Shown here piece after piece: positions 25,344 through 33,820 of a stretch of DNA of 64,000 nt; position 1 is the stretch's first letter; every line of letters begins with the position of its first letter. Origin of the DNA: Planctomycetota bacterium (lineage in GTDB: Bacteria > Planctomycetota > Planctomycetia > Gemmatales > Gemmataceae). Both the position numbers and the translations under genes were made by a program. The notes beneath the pieces were generated by a model, which was not told the origin of the DNA, made no database searches, and saw nothing but the letters and a program-made list of their open reading frames with translations. The stretch covers positions 1-64,000 of the forward strand of contig JACPPF010000181.1 in NCBI GenBank assembly GCA_016191165.1. Direction: 5' to 3'.

Positions 25344-25671
25344 GGTGTGGCGAGTTCGCTTCGACCCTGCCGAAGGCGATGAGATCAAGAAGGTCCGTAC
25401 GGCCGTCGTAATGAGCGTGGACAAGATTGGCCGCCTGCGCCTTAAAATCGTGGTGCCGATTACTGAGTGGATACAAGCATTCGAGCAGCATCCTTGGTTC
25501 ATTCGATTGACGCCAACGTCCTCGAATGGGTTGACGAAGGAATCGGGTGCAGATTGCTTCCAGGTGAAATCGATTTCGGAAACCCGCTTCCTGGACCGGC
25601 TGGGGGAACTGATGTCGTCCGAATTGGATGAAATTGCCAACGCAATTGCGGTTTGTGTTGGTTTACCCTAG
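25321..25671 (+). CDS. MazF/PemK-type endoribonuclease toxin
   Basis: The 116-residue protein shows the PemK/MazF start: RGEVWRVRFDPAEGDEIKK with the RGE-W and DP elements, then RTAVVMSVDKIGRLRLKIVVPITEW, and QVKSISETRFLDRLGELMSSELDEI in the last third. These match the SH3-like barrel and C-terminal helix of MazF toxins, which cut mRNA. The start ATG 25321 lies inside the antitoxin gene. Whether it cuts RNA cannot be read from sequence, but the conserved Arg in RTAVV is present. Confidence 0.8.
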   Translation: MMTPTRGEVWRVRFDPAEGDEIKKVRTAVVMSVDKIGRLRLKIVVPITEWIQAFEQHPWFIRLTPTSSNGLTKESGADCFQVKSISETRFLDRLGELMSSELDEIANAIAVCVGLP

Positions 25672-25701
25672 GGCGACTGCTGGACTAGCTTGGTGTCCGT
25701 C

Positions 25702-26289
25702 ATGAGTATTCGGGCAGCTGCCTTTTTTGAATGCGATCAGGCAACATGGAGCCCCGAACGCGTGATGACAAGGCTTGAATGGACGTTGCCGGAAGCCAAG
25801 GCGATCCGGGCGTATTCTGGCCCCGTTGCGATTGCCCTTGGCGGGTCCAAGTTAGCTCGAAAAAGGCGACAATTCTTGCTCAACTGTGATCGGGAATGGA
25901 CTCGTACCTCCAATCCAGAACTTGAATCGTTGTGGTTCTATGGTCCTGGTGGGCTGGTATTCATTCGATGGAAGCAGGCCTGCGAGATCAACACCACCTG
26001 TTGGTGGCGAGCGTTTCTCCGCGACGAGGCGTTGAGGATTTTGTATGTCAATGCATTCCACAGAATTGCAAGCGTTTTCGGCGGAACCGAATTGTTGGTC
26101 CTGCCGACGGACGCAAAAGCGAAGGATTTGCTATGGGAAGGTGCATCCATTGGCCAGGCCCTAGACGCCTTGCAAGAGCAATGGGGAGACCCTCAGTCGT
26201 CGAGTGAAAAGGCTTCATCGACACTTCACCGTGAAGCGGAGGACGAGACTCCCCGAACGTGGTTTCTCGAAGATGTTAGAAACGAATGA
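25702..26289 (+). CDS. Hypothetical protein
   Basis: I do not recognise this 195-residue protein. It starts MSIRAAAFFECDQATWSPERVM; an upstream TTG at 25690 is possible but weaker. It is soluble, with many Trp (WSPER, WTLPEAK, WFYGPG, WWRAFLRDEALR) and no obvious catalytic motif. Its base composition is visibly lower in GC than its neighbours. It begins 30 bases after the MazF-like gene and overlaps miaB by four bases, so it may belong to the same transferred module as the toxin pair. Confidence 0.65.
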   Translation: MSIRAAAFFECDQATWSPERVMTRLEWTLPEAKAIRAYSGPVAIALGGSKLARKRRQFLLNCDREWTRTSNPELESLWFYGPGGLVFIRWKQACEINTTCWWRAFLRDEALRILYVNAFHRIASVFGGTELLVLPTDAKAKDLLWEGASIGQALDALQEQWGDPQSSSEKASSTLHREAEDETPRTWFLEDVRNE

Positions 26290-27746
26290 CCAAAAAACTT
26301 TACCTCGAAACCGTCGGCTGTCAAATGAACGTGCTCGATAGCGAGCTCGTCGTCGGTTCCCTGCGCCGGCATGGCTACGAATTGACCGAGTCCAGCGACG
26401 GCGCCGATGTCATTCTCTTCAACACGTGTAGTGTGCGCCAACATGCCGAGGACAAGATTTACAGCGCCCTGGGTCGGCTACGCAACTACAAGGCCAAACA
26501 TGAGAGCGCGATCATCGGCGTTCTGGGCTGTATGGCCCAGAAGGATCAGGAAATCATCAAGAAGCGTGCGCCGCACGTGGACATCATCTGCGGCACCGGG
26601 CAACTCGCGCAGTTGCCGGCGCTCATCAAGAACGCACAAGAAACGGGAACGCTGCAAATCGCGCTGTCACTGGACCGCGCCGAATCACGGCACGAGGTCG
26701 AACGCAGCTTTGAAAGTTACGACCCGATGCGCGATCCATTGATGCGACCCAATCGCTTCCAGGCCTATGTGCGCATCATGATCGGCTGTGACAAGTTTTG
26801 CACCTACTGCATTGTGCCGAGGGTGCGCGGTCCCGAGCAAAGCCGGCCCCCCGAACACATCGCTGCCGAGGTGAAGCAACTTGCTGGCGAGGGCGTCAAG
26901 GAGGTCACCCTGCTCGGACAGACGGTAAACAGTTACCGGTCCGACGATGGCCGCTGGCGGCTCGGCGACCTCTTAGGGCGCATCCACGACACCCCCGGAA
27001 TCGAGCGCATCAAGTTCATCACGAATTTTCCGAAGGACATGACAGACGACCTGCTGCACGCGGTGCGCGATCTGCCCAAGGTCTGCCCCTACCTGCACGT
27101 GCCGGCCCAATCGGGCTGCAACGAGATGCTCAAACGGATGAAGCGCATGTACACCGTGGAGTTCTACCGCGAGATGTTGGCGCGCTGCCGCGAGATCGTG
27201 CCGGGCGTCGCGGTTTCGAGCGACTTCATCGTCGGCTTCTCGGGTGAGACGGAACGCTCATTCGAGAAAACATGCGACCTGGTGAGCGACGCGAGGTTCA
27301 AGAACAGCTTTATTTTCAAGTACAGCCCGCGCCCCGGCACGCGCGGCCACGAGTTGTATGCGGACGACATCCCCGAAGCCGTGAAGAAGCGCCGCAACAA
27401 CGATCTGCTCGCCATTCAGAATGCCGCCAGCTTGCAGGATCACCGCCGGGCCATCGGCCAGCGCGTCGAGGTGCTGGTTGAGGGCCCGAGCAAAAATGCG
27501 TTTAGCCGTTTGCCTTTGGCGAGCGGCCCCATCCAACTCACGGGCCGCACCCGCACCGACCACATCGTCGTTTTCGACGGCAACCCGCGTCTGGCCGGTG
27601 CGACGCTAAAAGTTGATATCGACGATGCGACATCGTTCACGCTTTACGGCCGCGTGGTGACCGGCGAGCAAATTCGCGTGACCAGTACGTGTCAAGAAGC
27701 GCCGGCCGAACCGAACGACCGAATCGCACTCCCGATCGTCAATTGA
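26286..27746 (+). CDS. miaB: tRNA-2-methylthio-N6-dimethylallyladenosine synthase
   Basis: The 486-residue radical SAM methylthiotransferase modifies A37 of tRNAs reading U-starting codons. The N-terminal UPF0004 domain has its three cluster cysteines at Cys12, Cys48 and Cys82. The radical SAM cluster is CDKFCTYC (168-175), followed by GPEQSRPPEHI. The C-terminal TRAM domain starts about 390. Between VLVEGPSK and QLTGRTRTD lies an extra stretch (residues about 405-415, AFSRLPLASGP) encoded by a palindromic repeat that also occurs between genes at 4066-4093. The frame is intact, so the enzyme is probably still made. It overlaps the upstream hypothetical gene. Confidence 0.93.
   Translation: MTKKLYLETVGCQMNVLDSELVVGSLRRHGYELTESSDGADVILFNTCSVRQHAEDKIYSALGRLRNYKAKHESAIIGVLGCMAQKDQEIIKKRAPHVDIICGTGQLAQLPALIKNAQETGTLQIALSLDRAESRHEVERSFESYDPMRDPLMRPNRFQAYVRIMIGCDKFCTYCIVPRVRGPEQSRPPEHIAAEVKQLAGEGVKEVTLLGQTVNSYRSDDGRWRLGDLLGRIHDTPGIERIKFITNFPKDMTDDLLHAVRDLPKVCPYLHVPAQSGCNEMLKRMKRMYTVEFYREMLARCREIVPGVAVSSDFIVGFSGETERSFEKTCDLVSDARFKNSFIFKYSPRPGTRGHELYADDIPEAVKKRRNNDLLAIQNAASLQDHRRAIGQRVEVLVEGPSKNAFSRLPLASGPIQLTGRTRTDHIVVFDGNPRLAGATLKVDIDDATSFTLYGRVVTGEQIRVTSTCQEAPAEPNDRIALPIVN
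27499..27526. repeat. Palindromic repeat unit embedded in the miaB frame
   Basis: The 28 bases CGTTTAGCCG plus TTTGCCTTTGGCGAGCGG match 25 of 28 positions with the minus-strand reading of the intergenic unit at 4066-4093. All differences are C-to-T. Three bases of difference weaken the stem but keep a hairpin core. It is translated as AFSRLPLASG without a stop. Confidence 0.7.
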
Positions 27747-27758
27747 CAAGAACGCCTC

Positions 27759-30700
27759 ATGCACACCGAAGACATTCGCCACTGTCTGGAATCGACCGAC
27801 CAGGCGCGAGCCCTGCTGGCGAATTGGGAAGTGCGCGACGCGGAGCGTGGCCGCAGCAACCTGACCATCGTGGCAGGCGTATTGGGGATCGACGGGCTGG
27901 CGCAGTTGTCCCATCCGCTCGGGCGTTTACTGCCGCGCTGTGCTGACCCGGACATGGCGTTGAACAATCTTGAACGATTCATCGTCAGCGCGGGCCCGGA
28001 CGCGATCGGGGCACTGCTGGAAAGCCGGGCGCGAACGCTGGAAACCCTGCTCCAGCTTTTTAGCACGAGCCAATTCTTCAGCGACCTGCTGGTTTCCTCT
28101 CCGGATTTCCTTGCGGTACTCCGCACGCCATTGCGCAGCAGCCCGAGTCGGGCGGAAATGCTCGCGCAACTCCGCGCCAAAGTAACGTCGGCCTATGAAG
28201 ATTCGAGCGTTCTGCGAGCGTTTCGTCGCTTCCGGCAGAAACATATGCTGCGGATCGGCGTCAACGACATCATCCGCGATCGGCCGCTCGAAGAAATCAC
28301 GCGCGACATCTCGCGCGTTGCGGACACCTCGGTGGAAGTCGCGCTGGAAACGGCCCTCCGAAACCTGTCCGGACGCTTTGGCACGGCGATGACCCAGGCC
28401 GGTGAGCCCGCCCGCTGCGCAATCCTTGGCTTTGGCAAACTCGGCGGCAAGGAGCTGAACTACTCCAGCGACATCGATCTCATGTTCCTCTATGACGAGG
28501 AGGGCCAAACGCACGGGCAACGCGTCACCATTCTTTCCAACGACGAATTCTTCGCGCGGGTTTGCACGGAGGTCGTTCGCCTTCTGAGTTTCCACACCGA
28601 CGGCGGCCTGGGCTATCGCGTTGATCTGCGCTTGAGGCCGGAAGGACATCGCGGTCCGCTGGCACGCTCGCTGGCCAGCACACTTTCCTACTACGACACC
28701 CTGGGCCGAACCTGGGAACGCCAGGCACTCATCAAGGTGCGCCCGGTCGCCGGCGATGCCGCGCTGGGGGAGGAGTTCCTGCGCGCCATCGAACCGTTTG
28801 TCTATCGCCGATACCTGAGCTTCGCGGAGATCAACGAGATCAAGGCCCTCAAACGCCGCATCGAGCAAAAGTCTGGGGACTACGGTGAAAGCGACACGGA
28901 GGTCAAGACCGGGCACGGCGGTATCCGCGATGTCGAGTTCACCATTCAATTCCTCCAGCTTGCCAACGGCGGCGATCTTCCCGAAATACGCCAACGGAAT
29001 ACCCTCAAGGCGATTCGCGCCCTCGAAAAGGCGCGCTGCTTGACCGACGCCGAATCGCGCACGCTCGACAGCGGCTACCGCTTCCTGCGAAAAACCGAGC
29101 ATCGCCTGCAAATCATGTTCGATCAACAGACCCATCGCCTGCCCGACCGACCGGAGGAATTGCGGCAGCTTGCCTTGCGCATGGGATACACCCAGCCGCG
29201 CGAACCGGAGGGCGACGCGAGCCGTGTCGATCCGCTGATCGCTTTTTTGCGTGATTACCGTGAAAAAACCACGCAAAACCGCAACATCCTCAATCACCTC
29301 TTGCATCAATCGTTCACCAGTGACGAGGCGGCGCCCGAGACCGACCTCATTCTCGATCCCAATCCAGAACCGGAACGCATTCAGGCCGTCCTCGGCAAAT
29401 ATCCATTCCGGAACGTGCAAGCGGCCTACCAGAACCTCGCCCAGCTTGCGACCGAAACGATTCCGTTCCTGGAGTCGCGCCGGTGTCGCCAATTCCTGGC
29501 GAACATCGCGCCCAGCCTTCTGCAGGTCGTGGCCGAGACGCCCGATCCGGATTTGGCCCTCGTCAACCTTGAAAAGGTCTCGGCCTCGCTCGGCGGTAAG
29601 GCGGTCCTCTGGGAGCTGTTCAGCTTCAACGCGCCCAGCTTGAAGCTCTACGTTGAGTTATGCGCGTGGAGCCAGTTTCTTTCGGAAATCCTGATCAACA
29701 ATCCGGGCATGATCGACGAGTTGCTGGACAGCCTCGTCCTGAACCTGCCCCGTTCGTTCGAGGAATTGAGTCAGGAGCTGACCAGTCTATGCCGCAACGC
29801 GGACGATCCCGATCCGATCTTGCACAGTTTTCAAGACAAGGAGCTTTTGCGCATTGGCGTGCGTGACATTCTTGGCAAGGACGACATCGTTGCCACCACG
29901 CGAGCCCTGAGCGATGTGGCGGAAGTCATCCTGGTGCAGTTGACCAAGTTGCAATATCCGGGCCTGGTGCGCCGGCTTGGCATGCCCAGCCTGGCCGAGG
30001 GGGCGCGCGCCGGGCAGGCGAGCCGATACGTTCTTCTGGGCCTGGGAAAGCTCGGGGGGCGTGAGATGAGCTACCACAGCGATCTCGATCTAATCCTGAT
30101 CTACGAGGGAGATGGGCGAACCGTCCCGCCTCCTGGTTCGTCACGCTGGGATCGCTTCGAATTAACCGACAACTTCCATTTCTTCTCGGAACTGGCCCGC
30201 CAGATTATCCGGACCGCCAGCGTCATGGGGCCGCGCGGCCGACTTTACCAGGTTGACATGCGACTTCGCCCAACCGGAAACTCCGGCAGCCTGGTGCTCC
30301 CCTTGAGCGAGTTCGAACGCTACTACCATCTCCCTTCCCCAATCGGCCAAAGTAGCCCGGGTGAGGGAGGCGCCCAGCTCTGGGAACGCCAGGCCCTGAC
30401 CCGCGGCCGCGTTGTCTTCGGCGATCCCGAATTCGCCGACCAGGTCGTGCAGAGCATCAATCATCAAATCTACGATCTGGAATGGAATCGCGGGATCGCC
30501 GACGAAATCATGTCCATGCGCAGCCGAGTGGAGGCGGCAGGCAGCAAACGCGACCTGAAGCGAGGCGTCGGCGGCATCATCGATATCGAGTTCGTCGTAC
30601 AAATGTATCGCCTAAAATTCGGCCGGGAACACCCCGGTGTTCGTCATCCCAACACCTGGCTCGCGCTGGACGCCTTGAAAGATGCTGGCCTGATCAGCGC

Positions 30701-30956
30701 CGAGGAACACGCGACCTTGCGTGCGTGCCTCGACTTCCTGCGCACCGTGGAAAGTCGGCTGCGAATCTACCACAATCGATCCCTGGACGAATTGCCCGCG
30801 TCGGCCGACGACCTGGAAAAGCTGGCCCGCCGCATGGGTTGTGAGCCCACCGAAGAACAAAGTGCCGGGCAGATTTTTTTGCAGGTACTGGAGTTGCACA
30901 CGTCGCAAACGCGCCGCCTTTTCAACGAATTGCTGGAGCGCGAGAAGGGGTATTAA
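27759..30956 (+). CDS. glnE: Bifunctional glutamine synthetase adenylyltransferase/deadenylase
   Basis: The 1065-residue protein has two nucleotidyltransferase halves. The first holds GFGKLGGKELNYSSDIDLMFLYD (about 225-250), the deadenylating domain in GlnE. The second holds GLGKLGGREMSYHSDLDLILIYE (about 762-785), the adenylylating domain. Each has the G-G-x-E-x-x-x-x-S-D-x-D metal motif and a downstream helical bundle (GHGGIRDVEFTIQFLQL and GVGGIIDIEFVVQMYRL). GlnE switches glutamine synthetase off and on by AMP attached to a Tyr, in response to PII. Length is somewhat above the proteobacterial form. It follows miaB by 12 bases. Confidence 0.93.
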   Translation: MHTEDIRHCLESTDQARALLANWEVRDAERGRSNLTIVAGVLGIDGLAQLSHPLGRLLPRCADPDMALNNLERFIVSAGPDAIGALLESRARTLETLLQLFSTSQFFSDLLVSSPDFLAVLRTPLRSSPSRAEMLAQLRAKVTSAYEDSSVLRAFRRFRQKHMLRIGVNDIIRDRPLEEITRDISRVADTSVEVALETALRNLSGRFGTAMTQAGEPARCAILGFGKLGGKELNYSSDIDLMFLYDEEGQTHGQRVTILSNDEFFARVCTEVVRLLSFHTDGGLGYRVDLRLRPEGHRGPLARSLASTLSYYDTLGRTWERQALIKVRPVAGDAALGEEFLRAIEPFVYRRYLSFAEINEIKALKRRIEQKSGDYGESDTEVKTGHGGIRDVEFTIQFLQLANGGDLPEIRQRNTLKAIRALEKARCLTDAESRTLDSGYRFLRKTEHRLQIMFDQQTHRLPDRPEELRQLALRMGYTQPREPEGDASRVDPLIAFLRDYREKTTQNRNILNHLLHQSFTSDEAAPETDLILDPNPEPERIQAVLGKYPFRNVQAAYQNLAQLATETIPFLESRRCRQFLANIAPSLLQVVAETPDPDLALVNLEKVSASLGGKAVLWELFSFNAPSLKLYVELCAWSQFLSEILINNPGMIDELLDSLVLNLPRSFEELSQELTSLCRNADDPDPILHSFQDKELLRIGVRDILGKDDIVATTRALSDVAEVILVQLTKLQYPGLVRRLGMPSLAEGARAGQASRYVLLGLGKLGGREMSYHSDLDLILIYEGDGRTVPPPGSSRWDRFELTDNFHFFSELARQIIRTASVMGPRGRLYQVDMRLRPTGNSGSLVLPLSEFERYYHLPSPIGQSSPGEGGAQLWERQALTRGRVVFGDPEFADQVVQSINHQIYDLEWNRGIADEIMSMRSRVEAAGSKRDLKRGVGGIIDIEFVVQMYRLKFGREHPGVRHPNTWLALDALKDAGLISAEEHATLRACLDFLRTVESRLRIYHNRSLDELPASADDLEKLARRMGCEPTEEQSAGQIFLQVLELHTSQTRRLFNELLEREKGY

Positions 30957-30998
30957 GCATTGCCCAGGTAGGGCAACCACCTCGATCGCACCGCGCAG

Positions 30999-31015
30999 GC
31001 AAGTGCGACACTTGC
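30999..31015. terminator. Hairpin between convergent glnE and MFS genes
   Basis: GCAAGTG-CGA-CACTTGC is a perfect 7-bp stem with a 3-base loop in the gap between two convergent genes. There is no T-run, so termination is inferred only from position. Confidence 0.3.
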
Positions 31016-31057
31016 TTGCGCTGCGTCGTCACGCAGAAAACGCGAAAGAAGGCTGGC

Positions 31058-32779
31058 TTACTCGCGAATGCCACTGGATGGGCCGGGCTTTTCCGTGATG
31101 CCGTGGGGATGGTCGGTTCCGCGCTGGGCTGCCGGCATGGGCTCGGGCGCAGGCGCAGGCGTTTCGTCGAGATGCACCTGCTGGTAGCCGCCGCGCATCT
31201 GGAAATAGCCAATCAAGATGCCATAGCCGATCAGCATGATGACCGGAAAGATCACCATGTTGGCGAGAGCGCCTTGCTTGCTCTCGTCGATCGCGTTGTC
31301 GATCGCTTTTTGAACTCCCTCGCGCCGTTCGATGGGTAGCGTGTTGATTTGGTCCTTGATCTTGTCGTTGGAAAGCGCCTTGTAGTTGATGATCTCATAG
31401 ATGTTCTTGTCTTCGACGACTGTCAGCTTGCCGTCCTTGACGAGGTTGGGCAGGGCCGTCTTGATTTCCTGACTGGCGACCAGCGCCTGAATCGACTTGT
31501 CCGCCTGCAAGGTGCCGATGTAAGGAAAACCAAGTACGCCCACCGCCAACATGCCGATTCCGGAAATGGCGTTGAGCGTCAGCGCGCCCCCTTTTGGCGT
31601 TTGTTCGGAAACGACGCCCAGCATGGTTGGCCAGAAGAAGGTCTTGCCGATGCCATAAAGGGTGGCCGCGACGAAGATCAACATGCCGGCGGAGAACGAT
31701 AGAGTGTAAAGCCCAATGATTGCCAGGAAGGCGCTGACCGCCAGAAGTGGCAAGGGTGACAGCGCGTGAACGATGGGCCCCGCGAAGAAGCGAAGCACCA
31801 TCATGATCACCGACGTGTAAACCAACACCCAGCCTGAGTGAAATCCGTTAGCCTCGGCGATCGGCTTCATGATGTCGGTGATCCAGCCGTCGGTGCCGAT
31901 TTCCGTCGTCGCCAGCGGCATCATGATGAGGACCATGCCGAACATCAAGATTCGCCCTGCCGATTGCGTATAGATTCCAAAGGCGACCACGATCGCGATG
32001 CCAATGCCGATAAAAATCCCCTTCTCCGTCATCGACAACGCGCCGCCAAACGAGAAGAATTCGATCAATTGAAGCGTGATAAGAAAACCGACGATCATCG
32101 CGCCGAGGACGCCGAATTCCGAAAGCATGTCCTTGTAGGAAACACCGGAGGAGACCCGTTCCTGCACGGGGAAAGTCATCGGAAACAACATCACGAAGTA
32201 CCCGACCGCAGGCGCCGCGATCAGGCCGACCTTGATCCACCACGGGACATGGTCGATGAAGATGGTGACCATGCCGGCAACGACCAACCCGCCAGGCCAC
32301 CCGGCGTGCAGGATGTTCAGCCATTTGGTCTTGGCCCGGCTGAACATGGTGGCCACCACGGGATTGATGAACGCTTCAACGGTGCCATTGCCCAGTGCGA
32401 GGATGAGACTGCCCCAGTAGAGCAATTGAAAACCGGTATGCTTGTCGCCGCCTTGCGACACGAAGTAGGCGCTTACCCCCATGATCGCCCAGGTAATGTG
32501 CCCGATAAATGCAATGATCATCGACGCCTTGTAGCCGATGCGGTCGATGAGCAGGCTGAAGCCGATGATGCTCACGGCAAAGGGCCAAATGCCGATGCCG
32601 GCTAGTTCGCCGGAGCGTGCGGGGTCGAGGTCGAACTCCTTGGCCCAGGTGTCGATCAGGAACATGCGGGCGATGAACCCGAACGCCGTCGTGACCAGAG
32701 CGAGGAAACAACCCCAGAACAAAACGGGGTTTTCCGAAGCCGACTGGGAGGGTCGCTCGATCATTGCGTCAGCGCTCAT
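31058..32779 (-). CDS. MFS transporter
   Basis: The 573-residue protein has about twelve hydrophobic segments in the MFS pattern, starting VLFWGCFLALVTTAFGFIARMFLIDTW and including LIDRIGYKASMIIAFIGH, a GxxxDRxG-like loop between spans 2 and 3. A soluble loop of about 95 residues (roughly 450-545, SIQALVASQEIK to GVQKAIDNAIDESKQ) interrupts the last spans, and the C-terminus is Pro-rich and cytoplasmic. The start ATG at 32779 (MSADAMIERP) was preferred; the frame continues upstream to 32968 but without similarity. The substrate cannot be told; the loop is unusual for sugar or drug MFS proteins. Confidence 0.8.
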   Translation of the reverse strand: MSADAMIERPSQSASENPVLFWGCFLALVTTAFGFIARMFLIDTWAKEFDLDPARSGELAGIGIWPFAVSIIGFSLLIDRIGYKASMIIAFIGHITWAIMGVSAYFVSQGGDKHTGFQLLYWGSLILALGNGTVEAFINPVVATMFSRAKTKWLNILHAGWPGGLVVAGMVTIFIDHVPWWIKVGLIAAPAVGYFVMLFPMTFPVQERVSSGVSYKDMLSEFGVLGAMIVGFLITLQLIEFFSFGGALSMTEKGIFIGIGIAIVVAFGIYTQSAGRILMFGMVLIMMPLATTEIGTDGWITDIMKPIAEANGFHSGWVLVYTSVIMMVLRFFAGPIVHALSPLPLLAVSAFLAIIGLYTLSFSAGMLIFVAATLYGIGKTFFWPTMLGVVSEQTPKGGALTLNAISGIGMLAVGVLGFPYIGTLQADKSIQALVASQEIKTALPNLVKDGKLTVVEDKNIYEIINYKALSNDKIKDQINTLPIERREGVQKAIDNAIDESKQGALANMVIFPVIMLIGYGILIGYFQMRGGYQQVHLDETPAPAPEPMPAAQRGTDHPHGITEKPGPSSGIRE

Positions 32780-32987
32780 GCAAGAAAACTCCACGTGAGA
32801 ACGTCCGGTGCTTTCGTTCGCCAAAAAGGAAAGGCTATGCGAGCGGCGCAGGCCTGTCAATCTGCATTCCGCCTTTTCCCGAAAACTTGCCATCGCATCG
32901 TCCGCCAAATCGATTACAATGGCATGGTGAACACGGCCGTTCCGGAGGCGGCCGTTCCCGTTTTTCAACGAGTGAACGACAACCTAC

Positions 32988-33761
32988 GTGCGAACTTTCA
33001 CCTTCCTAGGAACAGGCACTTCCGTCGGCGTGCCAATGCTTGGCTGCGACTGCTCCGTTTGTACCTCCTCGGATTTGCGGAATCATCGCTGCCGGTCCTC
33101 GGTGCTGATCGGCACGCCGTACGGCAACATCCTGATCGATACGTCGCCCGAACTGCGCTTGCAGCTTCTTCGGGCCAAGGTGAAGTTTGTGAACGCCGTG
33201 CTTTATACCCACGCCCACGCGGATCACATGTATGGCATGGACGACCTGCGGCCGATGCCGCGCCACCTGGGCGGCCCAGTTCCCCTTTATTGCACCACCG
33301 AGGTCGAGCGCAAACTTCGGCAGTCATTCGCCTACGCCTTCACTCCGGAGGCCGAGACCTTGACCTCCGGTTACTTGCCCAAGCTCATGTTCCATAACAT
33401 CACGGAGGACCCGTTCATGGTTCTGGACGAACTTGTGACCCCAATCCCGCTGGAGCATGCACATTTCAGCGTGTTTGGCTACCGCATCGGCGATCTGGCC
33501 TATTGCACCGATGTCAACAAGATCCCGCGCGAAAGCATGAAACGGCTCGAAGGCGTGGAGACGCTGATCCTGGACGCCCTGCGGTTCAAACCGCACCCAG
33601 CCCATTTTTGCGTGGACGAAGCGCTCGAAGTCATCGATCGCCTGCAACCGGCAAAGGCGTACCTGACGCACCTTTCGCACGACATCGACCACGAGGCGAC
33701 TTCGAAAATGCTGCCTGAAAACGTGGAGTTGGCCTACGACGGTTTATGTTTCCCCTTCTAA
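32988..33761 (+). CDS. MBL-fold hydrolase, PhnP-like
   Basis: The 257-residue protein is a metallo-beta-lactamase fold hydrolase. Its N-terminus FLGTGTSVGVPMLGCDCSVCTSSD has the Cys cluster typical of PhnP-type phosphodiesterases. The metal motif is THAHADHMYGMDDLR, with further ligands in LEHAHFSVFGYRI, CTDVNKI and LTHLSHDIDH. PhnP opens ribose 1,2-cyclic phosphate in phosphonate use, but no phn genes are near, so a more general phosphodiesterase role is safer. The GTG at 32988 is the chosen start. A repeat follows directly after its stop. Confidence 0.82.
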   Translation: MRTFTFLGTGTSVGVPMLGCDCSVCTSSDLRNHRCRSSVLIGTPYGNILIDTSPELRLQLLRAKVKFVNAVLYTHAHADHMYGMDDLRPMPRHLGGPVPLYCTTEVERKLRQSFAYAFTPEAETLTSGYLPKLMFHNITEDPFMVLDELVTPIPLEHAHFSVFGYRIGDLAYCTDVNKIPRESMKRLEGVETLILDALRFKPHPAHFCVDEALEVIDRLQPAKAYLTHLSHDIDHEATSKMLPENVELAYDGLCFPF

Positions 33762-33805
33762 GCCGCTTGCGGCTTGGCGCTCGCGCCGCGCCCAACGCCC
33801 CAAGG
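33762..33805. repeat. REP-like palindrome, one arm intact
   Basis: GCCGCTTGCGGCTTGGCGCT then CGCG (33762-33785) matches one arm of the perfect element at 13982 with one change. The second arm (CCCAACGCCCCAAGG) is degenerate. It overlaps the final base of the PhnP-like stop codon and fills the gap before the next gene. Confidence 0.55.
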
Positions 33806-33820
33806 CACTCGGAGAAAACC

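Noticed and set aside
27927-29492. 521-codon minus-strand frame opposite glnE
   Set aside because: glnE shows both conserved nucleotidyltransferase motifs on the plus strand; the opposite frame has none.
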